From NCBI RefSeq assembly GCF_000731985.1, contig NZ_JNCS01000002.1, positions 62,001-126,000 on the forward strand: a DNA stretch of 64,000 nucleotides. Reading direction: 5' to 3'. Positions 1-9,252 of this stretch are shown piece by piece. Below the pieces are notes generated by a model. It worked only from the letters and a program-made list of their open reading frames with translations. It was not told where the DNA came from and searched no databases. Positions within the stretch are counted from its first letter, which is position 1. The number at the start of each line of letters is the position of its first letter. The position numbers were made by a program, and so were the translations under genes. The DNA is from Natrinema altunense. Lineage in GTDB: Archaea > Halobacteriota > Halobacteria > Halobacteriales > Natrialbaceae.

Positions 1-2
1 TC

Positions 3-440
3 GACAGCGACTCGTACTTCTTCATCGGGCACGGGCTCGGGCACTCGGTGGCGCTCGAGGGCGCGTTGAAGTTCAAGGAGATCACCTACGAGCACGCCGA
101 AGGGTTCGCCGCCGGGGAGCTGAAACACGGGCCGCTCGCGCTCGTGACCGAAGACACGCCCGTGTTCGCGGTCGCGACCGGCAGCGACGACGACGAGAAG
201 ACGAAGACGAACGCGATCGAGGCCCAGTCTCGCGGTGCGCCGATCGTCGCCGTCGGCCCGGACGACCAGCCCCTCGCCGACGTCGCCGATGCGCACCTGC
301 CGGTCCCTGACACCCATCCCGTCTGGGCGGGCTTGCTCGCGAACGTCCAGCTCCAGTTGCTCTCCTACCACGCCGCGACGCAACTCGAGCGCCCGATCGA
401 CAAGCCGCGCAACCTCGCGAAGAGCGTCACGGTCGAATGA
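3..440 (+). CDS. glmS: Glutamine--fructose-6-phosphate aminotransferase, C-terminal part
   Basis: Only the last ~145 residues are present; the frame is already open at the window edge. GlmS makes glucosamine-6-phosphate from fructose-6-phosphate and glutamine, the entry step to UDP-GlcNAc for surface glycans. The visible part is the second SIS (sugar isomerase) domain: E-G-A-L-K-F-K-E, then Y-E-H-A-E-G-F, then G-E-L-K-H-G-P-L-A-L, the active-site stretch of the isomerase half. The C-terminus N-L-A-K-S-V-T-V-E is the typical GlmS end, so the gene is intact at its 3' side. The N-terminal glutaminase domain lies outside the window. Confidence 0.95.
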   Translation, partial: DSDSYFFIGHGLGHSVALEGALKFKEITYEHAEGFAAGELKHGPLALVTEDTPVFAVATGSDDDEKTKTNAIEAQSRGAPIVAVGPDDQPLADVADAHLPVPDTHPVWAGLLANVQLQLLSYHAATQLERPIDKPRNLAKSVTVE

Positions 441-933
441 CCGTCCCGCCCGCCGAATAACGCCTTTTTGACGCGTCAGTTCGAAACAGGAACGTCGATT
501 CTCGAACCGCTACCGTGAGCGATCACGCACGGCCGAACGTCGAGCGCTGCCGTTAGCCCTCCGCGCCGAGGCCGCTGGATCACGCAGCGAGTACACGATG
601 CCACACCGCTCGAGGGATCGGCAGTGTCCCGTATCGAGGAGTGGGGAGTGTCTGCGGTCGCGACCGCGGCTGTACAGTCGGCGACGGGCGATCCACGGGA
701 CGGAGCCGCGCGCTCGGTGGCGACGCCCGCACGTTGGTCCTGCAGTCTCGCCGTTCAGCGAACGCGCTCGCCGAGCGGATAGTGGTCAGTTGACGACCCG
801 GGACTCGAGGCGGTGCCGTCGGCACGGAACCAAACCGGCGTCACTCGGCGGTCGAGCCGGTCGGTGACGCCGACGGACCGATCAACGTTCCGAGATCGCT
901 ACTAACGAGCAGCGAACGGCGACCGACGCGTCC
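441..933. other. Gene-free stretch
   Basis: Open frames here are short, arginine- and serine-rich and start without a promoter or ribosome site. They look like GC-rich shadow frames. Apart from the T-run just after glmS nothing is recognised. Confidence 0.5.
465..469 (+). terminator. Short T-run after glmS
   Basis: Five T residues 25 bases after the glmS stop, in GC-rich surroundings. Archaeal transcription commonly ends at such T-runs. No convincing hairpin precedes it, so this is only a likely termination site. Confidence 0.35.
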
Positions 934-1929
934 CTAACCGTCGGTCGTCTCCGCTGTCACGCGCCGTCTCGTGTCGCCATCGACGTCGACGGTCCGCTCG
1001 TCCGACTCGGTCCCGTCTACGATCACGGTAAACGTGTACTCGCCGTCCTCGCGCTCGAAGTCGACCTCGCTGTTCCGATCGACGGTCTTCCGCTCTTTCC
1101 CCTGCAGACTCAGCGGTTCCCGCTCGAGCGCAACGGTCGCGTTGTCGAGCGGTTCGCCGGTCCCGTCTGCCACGACGAACGTCACCGTACTCCCGTCGTC
1201 GCTCGAGTCGGCAGTGCCCGAGCCGTCGCGTTCCTCCTCGAGCGGCAGCGTGAGCGACGCGTTGCCGCCGTCGATCGCGACGCTGTCTTCCGCGGACAGA
1301 TAGCCGTCCGCGTTCGCGGACACGGCGTAGGTGCCGTTCTCGACCTCCCACGTGGCCTCGCCGTTGCCGCCGGTCGTTTGGCCATCGTCGACGGTCGCGT
1401 TGTGACTGACGGTGGCCCCGTCGACCGGGTTCCCGTCCCGATCTTCCACGGTCACGGTCAACGTGTGCGGTCCGTCATCGCCGTCGCCGCTGGTGCCGTC
1501 GCTATCGCCGTCCGTCTCGCTGCCATCGGTATCGCCGTCGCTGCGATCCTCGTCCGTTTCGCCGTCGTCGCTGTCGGTGCTCCCCCCGCCGTCGGCGGTG
1601 CTCTCGTTGCCGCCATCGTTGTCATCTCCGCCGTCAGTAGCGGTTCCATCCCCGCTCTCGTCGTTCTCGCCGCTGGTCTCGTCGGTTTCGTTCCCGCTGC
1701 CGGCGTCCGCAGCGCTGTCATCCGACGACTCGACGCCATCGTCGGCCGGCTGATCCGAATCGTCGAATCGGTCAGTGACCGATCCGACGGCGCTACTGAC
1801 GGACGCCCCGCTCGCAGCGAGCACTAACCCGGCCAGCAGGAACACGATCCCACTGACGGTGAGCAGAATCTGCACGCTGCTCCGAATCGATCTGGTCTCC
1901 GTTCGCTGTCGTTTGACATTTCGACGCAT
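934..1929 (-). CDS. Membrane-anchored acidic protein with two Ig-like/CarboxypepD-type repeats
   Basis: A 331-residue protein with a basic N-terminus, one hydrophobic segment at about residues 19-42 (signal anchor), a D/S/G/T-rich linker at about 50-153, and two beta-sandwich repeats at about 155-230 and 247-325. Each repeat carries the pattern D-x-x-G-x-P-(V/L)-(D)-x-A-T-V typical of carboxypeptidase regulatory-like or Big-type domains. The ATG at 1929 places the hydrophobic segment where a secretion signal should be. The protein probably sits outside the membrane with an extended acidic stalk, as haloarchaeal surface proteins do. No catalytic motif is seen and the substrate is unknown. It stands alone, with no operon partner. 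Confidence 0.7.
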   Translation of the reverse strand: MRRNVKRQRTETRSIRSSVQILLTVSGIVFLLAGLVLAASGASVSSAVGSVTDRFDDSDQPADDGVESSDDSAADAGSGNETDETSGENDESGDGTATDGGDDNDGGNESTADGGGSTDSDDGETDEDRSDGDTDGSETDGDSDGTSGDGDDGPHTLTVTVEDRDGNPVDGATVSHNATVDDGQTTGGNGEATWEVENGTYAVSANADGYLSAEDSVAIDGGNASLTLPLEEERDGSGTADSSDDGSTVTFVVADGTGEPLDNATVALEREPLSLQGKERKTVDRNSEVDFEREDGEYTFTVIVDGTESDERTVDVDGDTRRRVTAETTDG

Positions 1930-2536
1930 ACGTGAGCAATTGTGAATCGTGATCGGTTGTTACGTGCGCGCCGTCCCGTCTCCGTCCGCGATCGCCGCGT
2001 TCCGCTCCCCATCGGACACGTCCGCTGTCGGTCGGCCAGCGCTCGAGCGGGCGCCGGTCGCGATACGTTCGGTCCCGGACGCTGCTGGTGTGGCTGCCGG
2101 GTCGTCCGACGAGCCTCGGGTCGGACCCCGTGCCGAGGGGTGCTGGCGGATCACCTGCCGACAGCGTCCAGTCGCCCGGGAGTTCGATCGGTCACGTCCG
2201 AGTGAATTCATTACGCGACGCTTCCCCGGTTCGGCGGTTCACTATACGGACGATAAAACCGTTTCACTACCGAAAACCGTCTGCGACGGCGGACTGTGGG
2301 AGCGATACCACCACTAGAACTCGGCTGTGCGATCGCGCGAGCAGTAATATCGTATTACCCAGTCCGGCGGGGGAGCGCAAGTCGCCGATTGGCGAGTCGT
2401 AACGGCGGTTTTGGCCGCTCTCACGGCTCGTTGACCGACCGCCGAACGCGTAATCTCCGGACGGATTTCGAGCGTGGAGCGTGAACAGTCGGCGCGCTTT
2501 TTCAGTGTTCCTGTGGGAGTCCCGGTTGAGAGTGCC
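1930..2536. other. Gene-free stretch
   Basis: No frame with haloarchaeal protein composition was found. An AT-richer patch near 2240-2275 (ending in a run of A before GTTTC) and another near 2345 could hold promoters, but no clear TATA-to-start spacing fits a gene. Confidence 0.45.
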
Positions 2537-2998
2537 ATGAGCGAATCCACGACAAACGACCCGGCGGCCGGCGAATCGCACGCCCGCGACCAGGGGGAGC
2601 CGGACAGCCAGAAGTGGCTGAGCGGCGTCGTCTCGCTGATCGGCCTGTGGCTGGCCGCGTCACCGTTCGTCTACGGCCCGGCACAGTCCATGCTGTGGAA
2701 CAACCTGCTGGTCGGGGGCGCGATCTTCCTGCTGGCGGGGTACAACTACTACCGGATCATCACCGCCCACCCGACCAGTACCGGCGTGATGTCGCTCGTC
2801 GCCCTGCTCGCGCTGTGGATGGTCGTCTCCCACTTCGCGATCGGGGGGCAGGTCGCGATCGGCGGTCTCGAGGTCGCCAGTGCGGGCCTGGCCTGGAGCA
2901 ACATCGTCTCGGGACTCATCGCCGCGGCGCTGTCGGCGTACATCGCCTACGCCGCCGGCCGCGGCGTCCCTCGCGGAACGGCCGCCGGAACGCGATAA
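2537..2998 (+). CDS. SPW-repeat membrane protein
   Basis: A 153-residue integral membrane protein with four hydrophobic segments. The signature K-W-L-S-G...L-W-L-A-A-S-P-F and later L-A-W-S-N-I-V-S-G matches the SPW repeat family (PF03779), a two-repeat membrane family with no assigned biochemical role. The first ~30 residues are a hydrophilic acidic leader. The ATG at 2537 is preferred over upstream in-frame starts because the extra residues would be basic and unlike the family. A T-run follows the stop closely, so the gene seems monocistronic. Confidence 0.85.
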   Translation: MSESTTNDPAAGESHARDQGEPDSQKWLSGVVSLIGLWLAASPFVYGPAQSMLWNNLLVGGAIFLLAGYNYYRIITAHPTSTGVMSLVALLALWMVVSHFAIGGQVAIGGLEVASAGLAWSNIVSGLIAAALSAYIAYAAGRGVPRGTAAGTR

Positions 2999-3013
2999 CG
3001 ACTCGGACACGGC

Positions 3014-3019
3014 TTTTTT
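3014..3019 (+). terminator. T6 run after the SPW gene
   Basis: Six T residues about 16 bases after the stop of the SPW-repeat gene, in a GC-rich context and between convergent genes. This is the usual form of an archaeal intrinsic terminator. Confidence 0.45.
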
Positions 3020-3037
3020 CGTCGCCGTCCGCCGCGA

Positions 3038-4024
3038 TCAGGGGTATCGCTCGGGCGGTGCGTCCGCCGCGCGCCGCTCGAGCAGGTCGAGAACGGGCTC
3101 GCTCGCGGCCAGTCGAATCCCGATCGCGGTGAGCCGATCCCGTATCGCGCCCGGAACAAGCGTGCCGTATAGCGAGCCGAGTGCGGGAACCGGGCCGACG
3201 CGATAGTGCGTGTCGGGGTTCGGAACGGTCGCGGCCTCCCGAATCGTCGCGGCGACCCGATCGGGATCGTTGATGAACGGACCGCCGCTTTCGACGGCGC
3301 GGAGCCGCCGGAGGATGCGGTAGAGATCGGCGTACCCCGTGGGGCTGACAACGGTCACGTTCCTGTTCGACCCGTGCCGGTCCGTCTCCGTCGTCTCTGC
3401 GCCGTCGACAGGGCCTGAGGCTGGTCGGGCGGTCGCGGCCGCGTCGTCGACCGCTGTCACGGCGCGGTCGTAGAACGGCGTCCGCACGATGCCCGGTTGC
3501 ACGACGACGACGTCGATCCCGGAGCCGGTCAGCTCCTGTCGCAGCGCGTCGCTCAGACTCGCCATCGCCCACTTCGAGGCGGTATAGGCACCGATCCCGG
3601 CGAGCGCGAGCCGATCCGCGGCGCTGGTGACGGTGATAATGCGACCACTGCCGCGTTCGCGCATCCCCGGAAGCACCGCCCGAATCAGTCGGTGCGGCCC
3701 GAAGCAGTGGACGGCGAACTGGCGCTCGAGCAGCCTCGTGGGCACGTCTTCGACCGGACCGAACTGTCCGTAGCCGGCGTTGTTGACGAGGCACTCGACG
3801 CCGCCGGCCTCGTCGCGGACGCGCTCGACGACGCGGTCGATATCGTCGGGGGCGGTCAGATCCAGGGCTGCGATGTCGGCCCCGCGGTCGGCCAGTCGCT
3901 CGAGGCCGTCCCGATCGCGATCACGGGCGGTCGCATAGACCCGCCACCCCGCCGCGAGCAGTGCGCGCGCCGTTTCGTAGCCGATGCCGGACGAACAGCC
4001 GGTCACGAGTGCGGTCGTCGCCAT
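3038..4024 (-). CDS. Short-chain dehydrogenase/reductase
   Basis: A 328-residue classical SDR. The cofactor motif T-G-C-S-S-G-I-G is at residues 8-15, N-N-A-G at about 81-84, and the catalytic Y147-x-x-x-K151 appears as Y-T-A-S-K. After the motif P-G-I-V-R-T-P the protein has a long C-terminal extension of roughly 130 residues, as in the retinol/17-beta-hydroxysteroid-dehydrogenase-like subgroup. An NAD(P)-linked oxidoreductase of a hydroxyl or keto compound is expected; the substrate cannot be read from sequence. It converges on the SPW gene and stands alone. Confidence 0.85.
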   Translation of the reverse strand: MATTALVTGCSSGIGYETARALLAAGWRVYATARDRDRDGLERLADRGADIAALDLTAPDDIDRVVERVRDEAGGVECLVNNAGYGQFGPVEDVPTRLLERQFAVHCFGPHRLIRAVLPGMRERGSGRIITVTSAADRLALAGIGAYTASKWAMASLSDALRQELTGSGIDVVVVQPGIVRTPFYDRAVTAVDDAAATARPASGPVDGAETTETDRHGSNRNVTVVSPTGYADLYRILRRLRAVESGGPFINDPDRVAATIREAATVPNPDTHYRVGPVPALGSLYGTLVPGAIRDRLTAIGIRLAASEPVLDLLERRAADAPPERYP

Positions 4025-4141
4025 GTGCCGTTCTACGATGGCCTCGTAGAAGGCAGTCCCCAGATATCGGCCTCGAGGACTGTCACAGCTACCGATGGCT
4101 CCGAGAGCGGTCGGCGATCCCCGAGCGGGGGAACGGTACCG

Positions 4142-4960
4142 TCAGTCTTCGAACGGAGCGACGGGATCTGACGGGCTTCGCGGACCTTCCGGCGGCCCTC
4201 GTTCGATGGCATCCGGTGATCCGCGTTCGATGCCGTCCGGCGATCCCCGCGGCACGTCCGGGAGTTCGAGGTCGTCGTCTTCCGGCGACCCCCGTTCGAT
4301 GCCGGTCGACGGCTCCCGCTCGTCGTCCGCCGACGGGTCGCGGTCGCTCGCCGCCGAGTCGTCCGGATCGTCGATCAGCCCGCCGTCCTCGAGCGCTCGC
4401 TCGAAACCGCCGCCGAAGTCGTCGTCCGGGTCGGGTGAGTCGTCCGGGTCGGGTGAGTCGTCCGGGTCGGGTGAGTCGTCCGGGTCGGTTGAGTCATCAG
4501 GAGCAACGGGTTCGTCTGGGCCGTCCGGTCCGGTTGGTTCGTCAGGCGCAGCGGGTTCGTCCGGGTCGGTCGGTTCGGCCGGCTCGGCGGGACCGTCCGG
4601 CGACGGTCGAGCGGCATCGTCCGACGGGGCGTCGTCTCCGTCGGAGTCGTCGACCGACGGGTCGGACTCGGTCGGCGGCACCGGGTCGGCTGGCGGTTCC
4701 GTCGTACTGCTGTCGTCCCCGTCCGGGCTCGAGTCGGGCTCGGTTTCGGGAGCAGCCGCGTCGTCGCGGTCGGCGGTCGGCGCGGTTGACTCGGCGGCCG
4801 ACGCGTCGTCGCTCTCCACTGCAGCGGCGGACGAATTCGTCTCGTCCGCCCGCAGATCGGGGGCGACGACCACCGTCAGGACGCCGAACGTGAGCAGGAC
4901 GGCCACGACGGGCACCAGCAGCGCGAACGCCGATGGGATGTCGTCTCGAAGGCGTGACAT
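4142..4960 (-). CDS. Membrane-anchored, extremely acidic repetitive protein
   Basis: Residues ~8-33 form one hydrophobic anchor. Nearly all of the remaining ~240 residues are D, P, S, E, T and G in low-complexity order. A six-residue unit D-D-S-P-D-P is repeated in tandem, encoded by an 18-base DNA repeat, followed by I-E-R-G-S-P-type repeats near the C-terminus. The start at 4960 (ATG, M-S-R-L-R-D-D) is preferred because the upstream in-frame extension is basic and unlike the rest. No enzyme domain is visible. It could be a surface stalk or a periplasmic-side tether. Third-position GC bias could in principle produce such a frame by chance, but the clean N-terminal anchor argues for a real gene. 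Confidence 0.6.
   Translation of the reverse strand: MSRLRDDIPSAFALLVPVVAVLLTFGVLTVVVAPDLRADETNSSAAAVESDDASAAESTAPTADRDDAAAPETEPDSSPDGDDSSTTEPPADPVPPTESDPSVDDSDGDDAPSDDAARPSPDGPAEPAEPTDPDEPAAPDEPTGPDGPDEPVAPDDSTDPDDSPDPDDSPDPDDSPDPDDDFGGGFERALEDGGLIDDPDDSAASDRDPSADDEREPSTGIERGSPEDDDLELPDVPRGSPDGIERGSPDAIERGPPEGPRSPSDPVAPFED
4421..4492. repeat. 18-base tandem repeat, four copies
   Basis: Four consecutive 18-base units starting at 4421, 4439, 4457 and 4475. The first three are identical and the fourth differs by one base. They encode (S-P-D-P-D-D) units of the acidic protein on the minus strand. A degenerate fifth unit follows. Confidence 0.9.
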
Positions 4961-5178
4961 TCGACGGCTCGACCGTAGACGACCCGCCCGCTTTGTTACT
5001 CTCGGCCCACAGCGGATCGAACCGACGGGTGCCGGTTGATACGCGTCCCCTTCCGTTCGTATCGGCTCGCTTCGGGCTCGAGGAACGGTGTCGGTCGCGA
5101 CGCGGGACGAAGCCGCCGCGGGCGGCCGAACAATGATATAGCCGGCCCGTCCAGTGGGAACAACGGACACCGCCGACA

Positions 5179-7941
5179 ATGACGACTCATTACGATCACG
5201 CACAGGTACAGGAGTTTTGGCAATACGTCTGGGAGCGCGACGATGTCTACGCGCTCGATGCCGACGCCACGGACCCGACCTACGTCCTCGGCATGTTTCC
5301 CTACACGTCGGGCACGCTCCACATGGGGCACGTCCGCAACTACGCGATCACCGACGCCTACTCGCGCTATCGTCGCATGCGGGGCGACGACGTCCTCCAC
5401 CCGATGGGCTGGGATGCGTTCGGCCTCCCCGCCGAAAACGCGGCGTTCGACCGCGGGACCGACCCCGAATCCTGGACCCAGGCGTGTATCCGGCGCATGC
5501 GCGAGGAACTCGAGACGATGGGCTTTGGCTACGACTGGTCACGGGAGATTACCACCTGTGAGCCCGAGTACTACCGGTGGAATCAGTGGCTGTTCAAGCG
5601 CCTCTACGAGGCAGGGCTCGTCGAGTACGAGGCGGCGACGGTCAACTGGTGTCCCGACTGCGAGACGGTGCTGGCCGACGCCCAGGTCGTCGATCGCGAG
5701 GACGAGCGCAGCGAGTCCGCGGATCAGGGAGCCGGCGACGCCGCGAGCGGCCGCGGCGATCGCGTCTGCTGGCGGTGTAAGACCCCGGTCGGGCGACGGG
5801 AACTCGATCAGTGGTTCTTCACGATCACCGACTACGCCGCGGAACTCCACGAGGGACTCGACGATCTCGAGGGCTGGCCCGAGGGCGTCCGCGAGATCCA
5901 GCGCAACTGGATCGGCCGGCAGGAAGGGGCACGGATCACGTTCGACGTGGCCGGGTACAGCGGCGCTGGCGGGAGCGGCGACGGTGACGACGACCGAACC
6001 GTCGACGTGTTCAGCACCCGCCCGGAGACGATCTACGGCGCGACCTATCTCGCCGTGTCGCCGGGGCACGACCTCGCTCGAGCCCTGGCCGAGGACGACG
6101 ACGCCGTCGCCGACTACATCACGACCGTGCGCGAGCAGGACCCCGACCGGGTCGGGTTTTCCGGCGTCGAGACCGACGCCACCGCGGTCCACCCGCTGAC
6201 CGGCGCGGAACTCCCGGTCTACGTCGCCGGCTACGTCCTCGAAGACGTCGGTACCGGTGCCGTAATGGGCGTTCCCGGCCACAACGAGCGCGACCACTCG
6301 TTTGCGCGCGAGCACGACCTGCCGATCGAGCGCGTGATCGTTCCCGACGCGGACGACAACGGCGGTAGCGGGACCGAAACGGTCGAAGGCAGCCCGTACA
6401 CCGGCGCGGGCGTCCTCGAGCACAGCGGCGAGTACGACGGCCTCGAGAGCGAGGTGGCCGGCAAGCGGATCGTCGCGGGCCACGACGCGCTCGCGGACGA
6501 CGTCACCTATCGGCTCCGGGACTGGCTGATCTCCCGCCAGCGCTACTGGGGAACGCCGATCCCGATGGTCCACTGTGACGAGTGCGGACGCGTTCCGGTG
6601 TCGGACGAGAACCTCCCGGTCGAGCTCCCGGCGTTCGTCCGGACCACGGGGAATCCGCTGGACGCGGCCGAGGAGTGGACCGAGACGACCTGTCCGGACT
6701 GTGGTGGGCCCGCCCGGCGCGAAACGGACACGATGGACACGTTCGTCGATTCCTCGTGGTACTACCTGCGGTTCCTCTCGCCGGCTCTCGCGGACGCGCC
6801 GTTCGAAACCGAGGTCGCAAACGACTGGCTGCCGATCGACCTCTACGTCGGCGGCGACGAGCACGCCAGCCTCCATCTGCTGTACACTCGCTTCTTCACG
6901 AAGGCGCTGGCCGATCTCGACCTGCTCGAGCGCCGGGAGCCGATCCGCGAACTCGTGAGCCAGGGGACGGTGCTGTACGACGGCGAGAAGATGTCCAGTT
7001 CGAAGGGGAACGTCGTCACCCCCGAGGAGTACGGCGCGGAGACGACGCGGCTGTTCGTGCTCTCGGCGGCGCATCCCGAACAGGACTTCGAGTGGACCGC
7101 CAACAACGTCCGCGGGGCCTACGATCTCCAGCAGACCCTCTACCGGATGGCGACCGCTTTCGTCGAGGAGGGCGACGCCCGCGTCGAGCGACGGGACCAC
7201 GACGAGTACGTCGCCCGGGAGATCGACCGAACCATCGCCGCGGTCACGGAGGAGTACGACCGGTACCGGTTCCACCGTGCCGCAACCGAGATCCGGGAAC
7301 TGGCGCGTCTGCTCCGACGCTACCGCGAGTACGACCGCCCGCACGGCGACGTCTACCGGCGCGGGCTGCTGACCCTGGCCGCGCTGATCGCCCCGATGGC
7401 CCCCCATCTCGGCGAGGAACTCTGGAACAAACTCCGCGGGGACGGGCTCGCCGTCGAGGCCGACTGGCCCGAACCCGATCACGACGCCTCGCAGTATCGG
7501 CTCGAGCGTCGACTGGTCGATCGTACGCTCGAAGACGTTCGAGACATCGTCGACGTCGCCGACATCGACGACCCCGAACGGATCGAACTGGTCGTCGCCC
7601 CCGACTGGAAATACCGGGCCGCCGAGTTGGCGAGCCGGACCGACAGCGGGGACGACGGGTCCGACCCCGTCGACGCGATCGTCGACGCGGTTCTCGCGGA
7701 CGAGTCGGCCGCCGCCCCCGATCCCTCTCGCGTCGCGGCGTTCGCGGGCGAACTCGTCGGACGCGACGGCAGGGACGGCGAGGAGGGGCGAAGCGCGGAT
7801 CACGAACTGGCGATCCTCGACCGCGCGTCCTGGCTCGTCACCGACGAGTTCGATGCGGCCGTCAGCGTTCGACGGGCCACCGGCGACGACGCGCAGGCCG
7901 CCAAAGCCCGCCCCGGCAAACCCGCGATTCGAATCCGGTAG
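5179..7941 (+). CDS. leuS: Leucyl-tRNA synthetase, bacterial-type body
   Basis: A 920-residue class I synthetase that charges tRNA-Leu. The HIGH motif is H-M-G-H at residues 48-51 and the KMSKS loop is K-M-S-S-S at 604-608. Before and after the HIGH motif the residues P-Y-T-S-G-T-L and M-G-W-D-A-F-G-L-P-A-E-N are the bacterial LeuRS form, not the archaeal/eukaryal one. Zinc-type C-P-D-C...C-W-R-C and C-D-E-C...C-P-D-C pairs are present, with a CP1 editing insertion at about 220-420. The last ~120 residues do not look like a bacterial C-terminal domain. They end in K-P-A-I-R-I-R, and this part may be archaeal-like. The ATG at 5179 directly precedes the conserved N-terminus. Confidence 0.97.
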   Translation: MTTHYDHAQVQEFWQYVWERDDVYALDADATDPTYVLGMFPYTSGTLHMGHVRNYAITDAYSRYRRMRGDDVLHPMGWDAFGLPAENAAFDRGTDPESWTQACIRRMREELETMGFGYDWSREITTCEPEYYRWNQWLFKRLYEAGLVEYEAATVNWCPDCETVLADAQVVDREDERSESADQGAGDAASGRGDRVCWRCKTPVGRRELDQWFFTITDYAAELHEGLDDLEGWPEGVREIQRNWIGRQEGARITFDVAGYSGAGGSGDGDDDRTVDVFSTRPETIYGATYLAVSPGHDLARALAEDDDAVADYITTVREQDPDRVGFSGVETDATAVHPLTGAELPVYVAGYVLEDVGTGAVMGVPGHNERDHSFAREHDLPIERVIVPDADDNGGSGTETVEGSPYTGAGVLEHSGEYDGLESEVAGKRIVAGHDALADDVTYRLRDWLISRQRYWGTPIPMVHCDECGRVPVSDENLPVELPAFVRTTGNPLDAAEEWTETTCPDCGGPARRETDTMDTFVDSSWYYLRFLSPALADAPFETEVANDWLPIDLYVGGDEHASLHLLYTRFFTKALADLDLLERREPIRELVSQGTVLYDGEKMSSSKGNVVTPEEYGAETTRLFVLSAAHPEQDFEWTANNVRGAYDLQQTLYRMATAFVEEGDARVERRDHDEYVAREIDRTIAAVTEEYDRYRFHRAATEIRELARLLRRYREYDRPHGDVYRRGLLTLAALIAPMAPHLGEELWNKLRGDGLAVEADWPEPDHDASQYRLERRLVDRTLEDVRDIVDVADIDDPERIELVVAPDWKYRAAELASRTDSGDDGSDPVDAIVDAVLADESAAAPDPSRVAAFAGELVGRDGRDGEEGRSADHELAILDRASWLVTDEFDAAVSVRRATGDDAQAAKARPGKPAIRIR

Positions 7942-8059
7942 GGGTCGCCGACCGGGTCGATGTGCCGCTACTCGGCGGCGCGGAGGCGGTCCGCTCGAGC
8001 GGTTCCACAAACTCGGGAAGGACAGTTTTATTCAGCCGGCTTCGAAAGACCCAAACACG

Positions 8060-8353
8060 ATGGTGGAGGGTGGCGGTAGCGTCGGCTCGTCGTCCAAACG
8101 AGCACCGAGCCAAGCAGTGATCGAAGCGGTCGCCGAGGCGGAAGGCGTTTCGCCGGCGGCGATTTCGCCACCGGACTACCAATCCCTCCACGCCGTCGTC
8201 GATCCGGCGGCACTGGATGCGCTCTTCGCGGACCGGTCCAACGGCGCGAGCAGGCCCGGGGGAACGGTCTCGTTTTCCTTCTGTAGCTACGACGTCACCG
8301 TCGATCAGGACGGACGGGTAACGCTCGGCGAACCGGCTGACTCGGCCGACTGA
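8060..8353 (+). CDS. HalOD1 output-domain protein
   Basis: A 97-residue protein. After a short serine-rich leader it matches the Halobacterial output domain 1: V-I-E-A-V-A-E-A-E-G-V, P-P-D-Y, V-V-D-P-A-A-L-D-A-L-F, a loop, then V-S-F-S-F and Y-D-V-T-V-D-Q-D-G-R-V. HalOD1 proteins occur alone or attached to response-regulator receivers in haloarchaea and are thought to act as signalling output modules. Here it stands alone. The start is ATG at 8060; earlier in-frame codons overlap the leuS 3' region. Confidence 0.85.
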   Translation: MVEGGGSVGSSSKRAPSQAVIEAVAEAEGVSPAAISPPDYQSLHAVVDPAALDALFADRSNGASRPGGTVSFSFCSYDVTVDQDGRVTLGEPADSAD

Positions 8354-8511
8354 CGTTCCCCTCGACGGATGGGAGTGATTGCTCGCGATCCGTTTCTCCT
8401 GCGGCGAACGCCTCTGGGGATCGACTAGACACGATCACGTTCCGGAGTGGCCGCCATCGGATCGCACCCGGAACAGCAAGCATGATACGGCGGTGTTCCT
8501 AACGTCCGCTA

Positions 8512-9117
8512 ATGGCAACCGCTGACGCCAAACGGCGACTCCGGAAGCAGCCGGTGGGTGCAACGATCCTCCTGACGATCGTCGGGTACGCGCTGGTGCT
8601 CGGGACGTTTCTGCTTGACGTTCCGATCTATCCCGACCTGACGAACGCACAGGTCAATCTGCTGTCTCACGTGATCGCGGTCATCAACACGACCGCGACG
8701 GTCGTCTTGCTGCTCGGCTGGTACTGGATCCGCGCCGGCGACGTCGAGAAACACCGGCTGGCGATGGTCAGCGGGTTCGTGTTGATCCTCGGCTTTCTGG
8801 TCGTCTACCTGCTCAAGGTCGGCGGCGGCGGGACCAAGGAGTTCGTCGGCCCCGATCTGGCCTACTACCCGTATCTCGTCATGCTGGCGATCCATATCAT
8901 CCTCTCGATCGTCTCGGTCCCGGTCGTCCTCTATGCCCTGATCCTCGGGCTGAGTCACACGCCCGCGGAACTCCGTGAGACGCCACACGCCAGCGTGGGC
9001 CGCATCGCCGCCGGCGCGTGGATTCTGAGTCTCTTCCTCGGCGTCGTCACCTACGTCCTGCTCAACCACGTCTTCGCCTACGAGTTCGCGTCGATGATCG
9101 CCCCCGTCGCCGTCTAA
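8512..9117 (+). CDS. DUF420 membrane protein (cytochrome oxidase assembly-like)
   Basis: A 201-residue protein with five hydrophobic segments. It matches the DUF420 (YozB/CtaM-like) family: conserved histidines appear in L-L-S-H-V near residue 52, E-K-H-R-L near 84 and I-H-I-I near 128. Bacterial members assist assembly of heme-copper oxidases. The role here is inferred from the family, and the heme O synthase fusion elsewhere in the window fits an aerobic respiratory chain. ATG start at 8512 with no operon partner close by. Confidence 0.8.
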   Translation: MATADAKRRLRKQPVGATILLTIVGYALVLGTFLLDVPIYPDLTNAQVNLLSHVIAVINTTATVVLLLGWYWIRAGDVEKHRLAMVSGFVLILGFLVVYLLKVGGGGTKEFVGPDLAYYPYLVMLAIHIILSIVSVPVVLYALILGLSHTPAELRETPHASVGRIAAGAWILSLFLGVVTYVLLNHVFAYEFASMIAPVAV

Positions 9118-9252
9118 CGCGTCGCAGATCGCCGTATCCGCGTCGCGCCCGTTTCGATACGATCGCCCGCGAGAGCGAGCCGTCCCGCCGTTGATCCGCT
9201 CGAGGCGGGACCCACAAGTTATCCCGTCGCCCGCCGTACCGTCGGGCAACGA

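Noticed and set aside
5539-8010. An 823-codon open frame antisense to leuS
   Set aside because: It mirrors the leuS codons in GC-rich DNA; leuS has all family motifs and the antisense protein has none.
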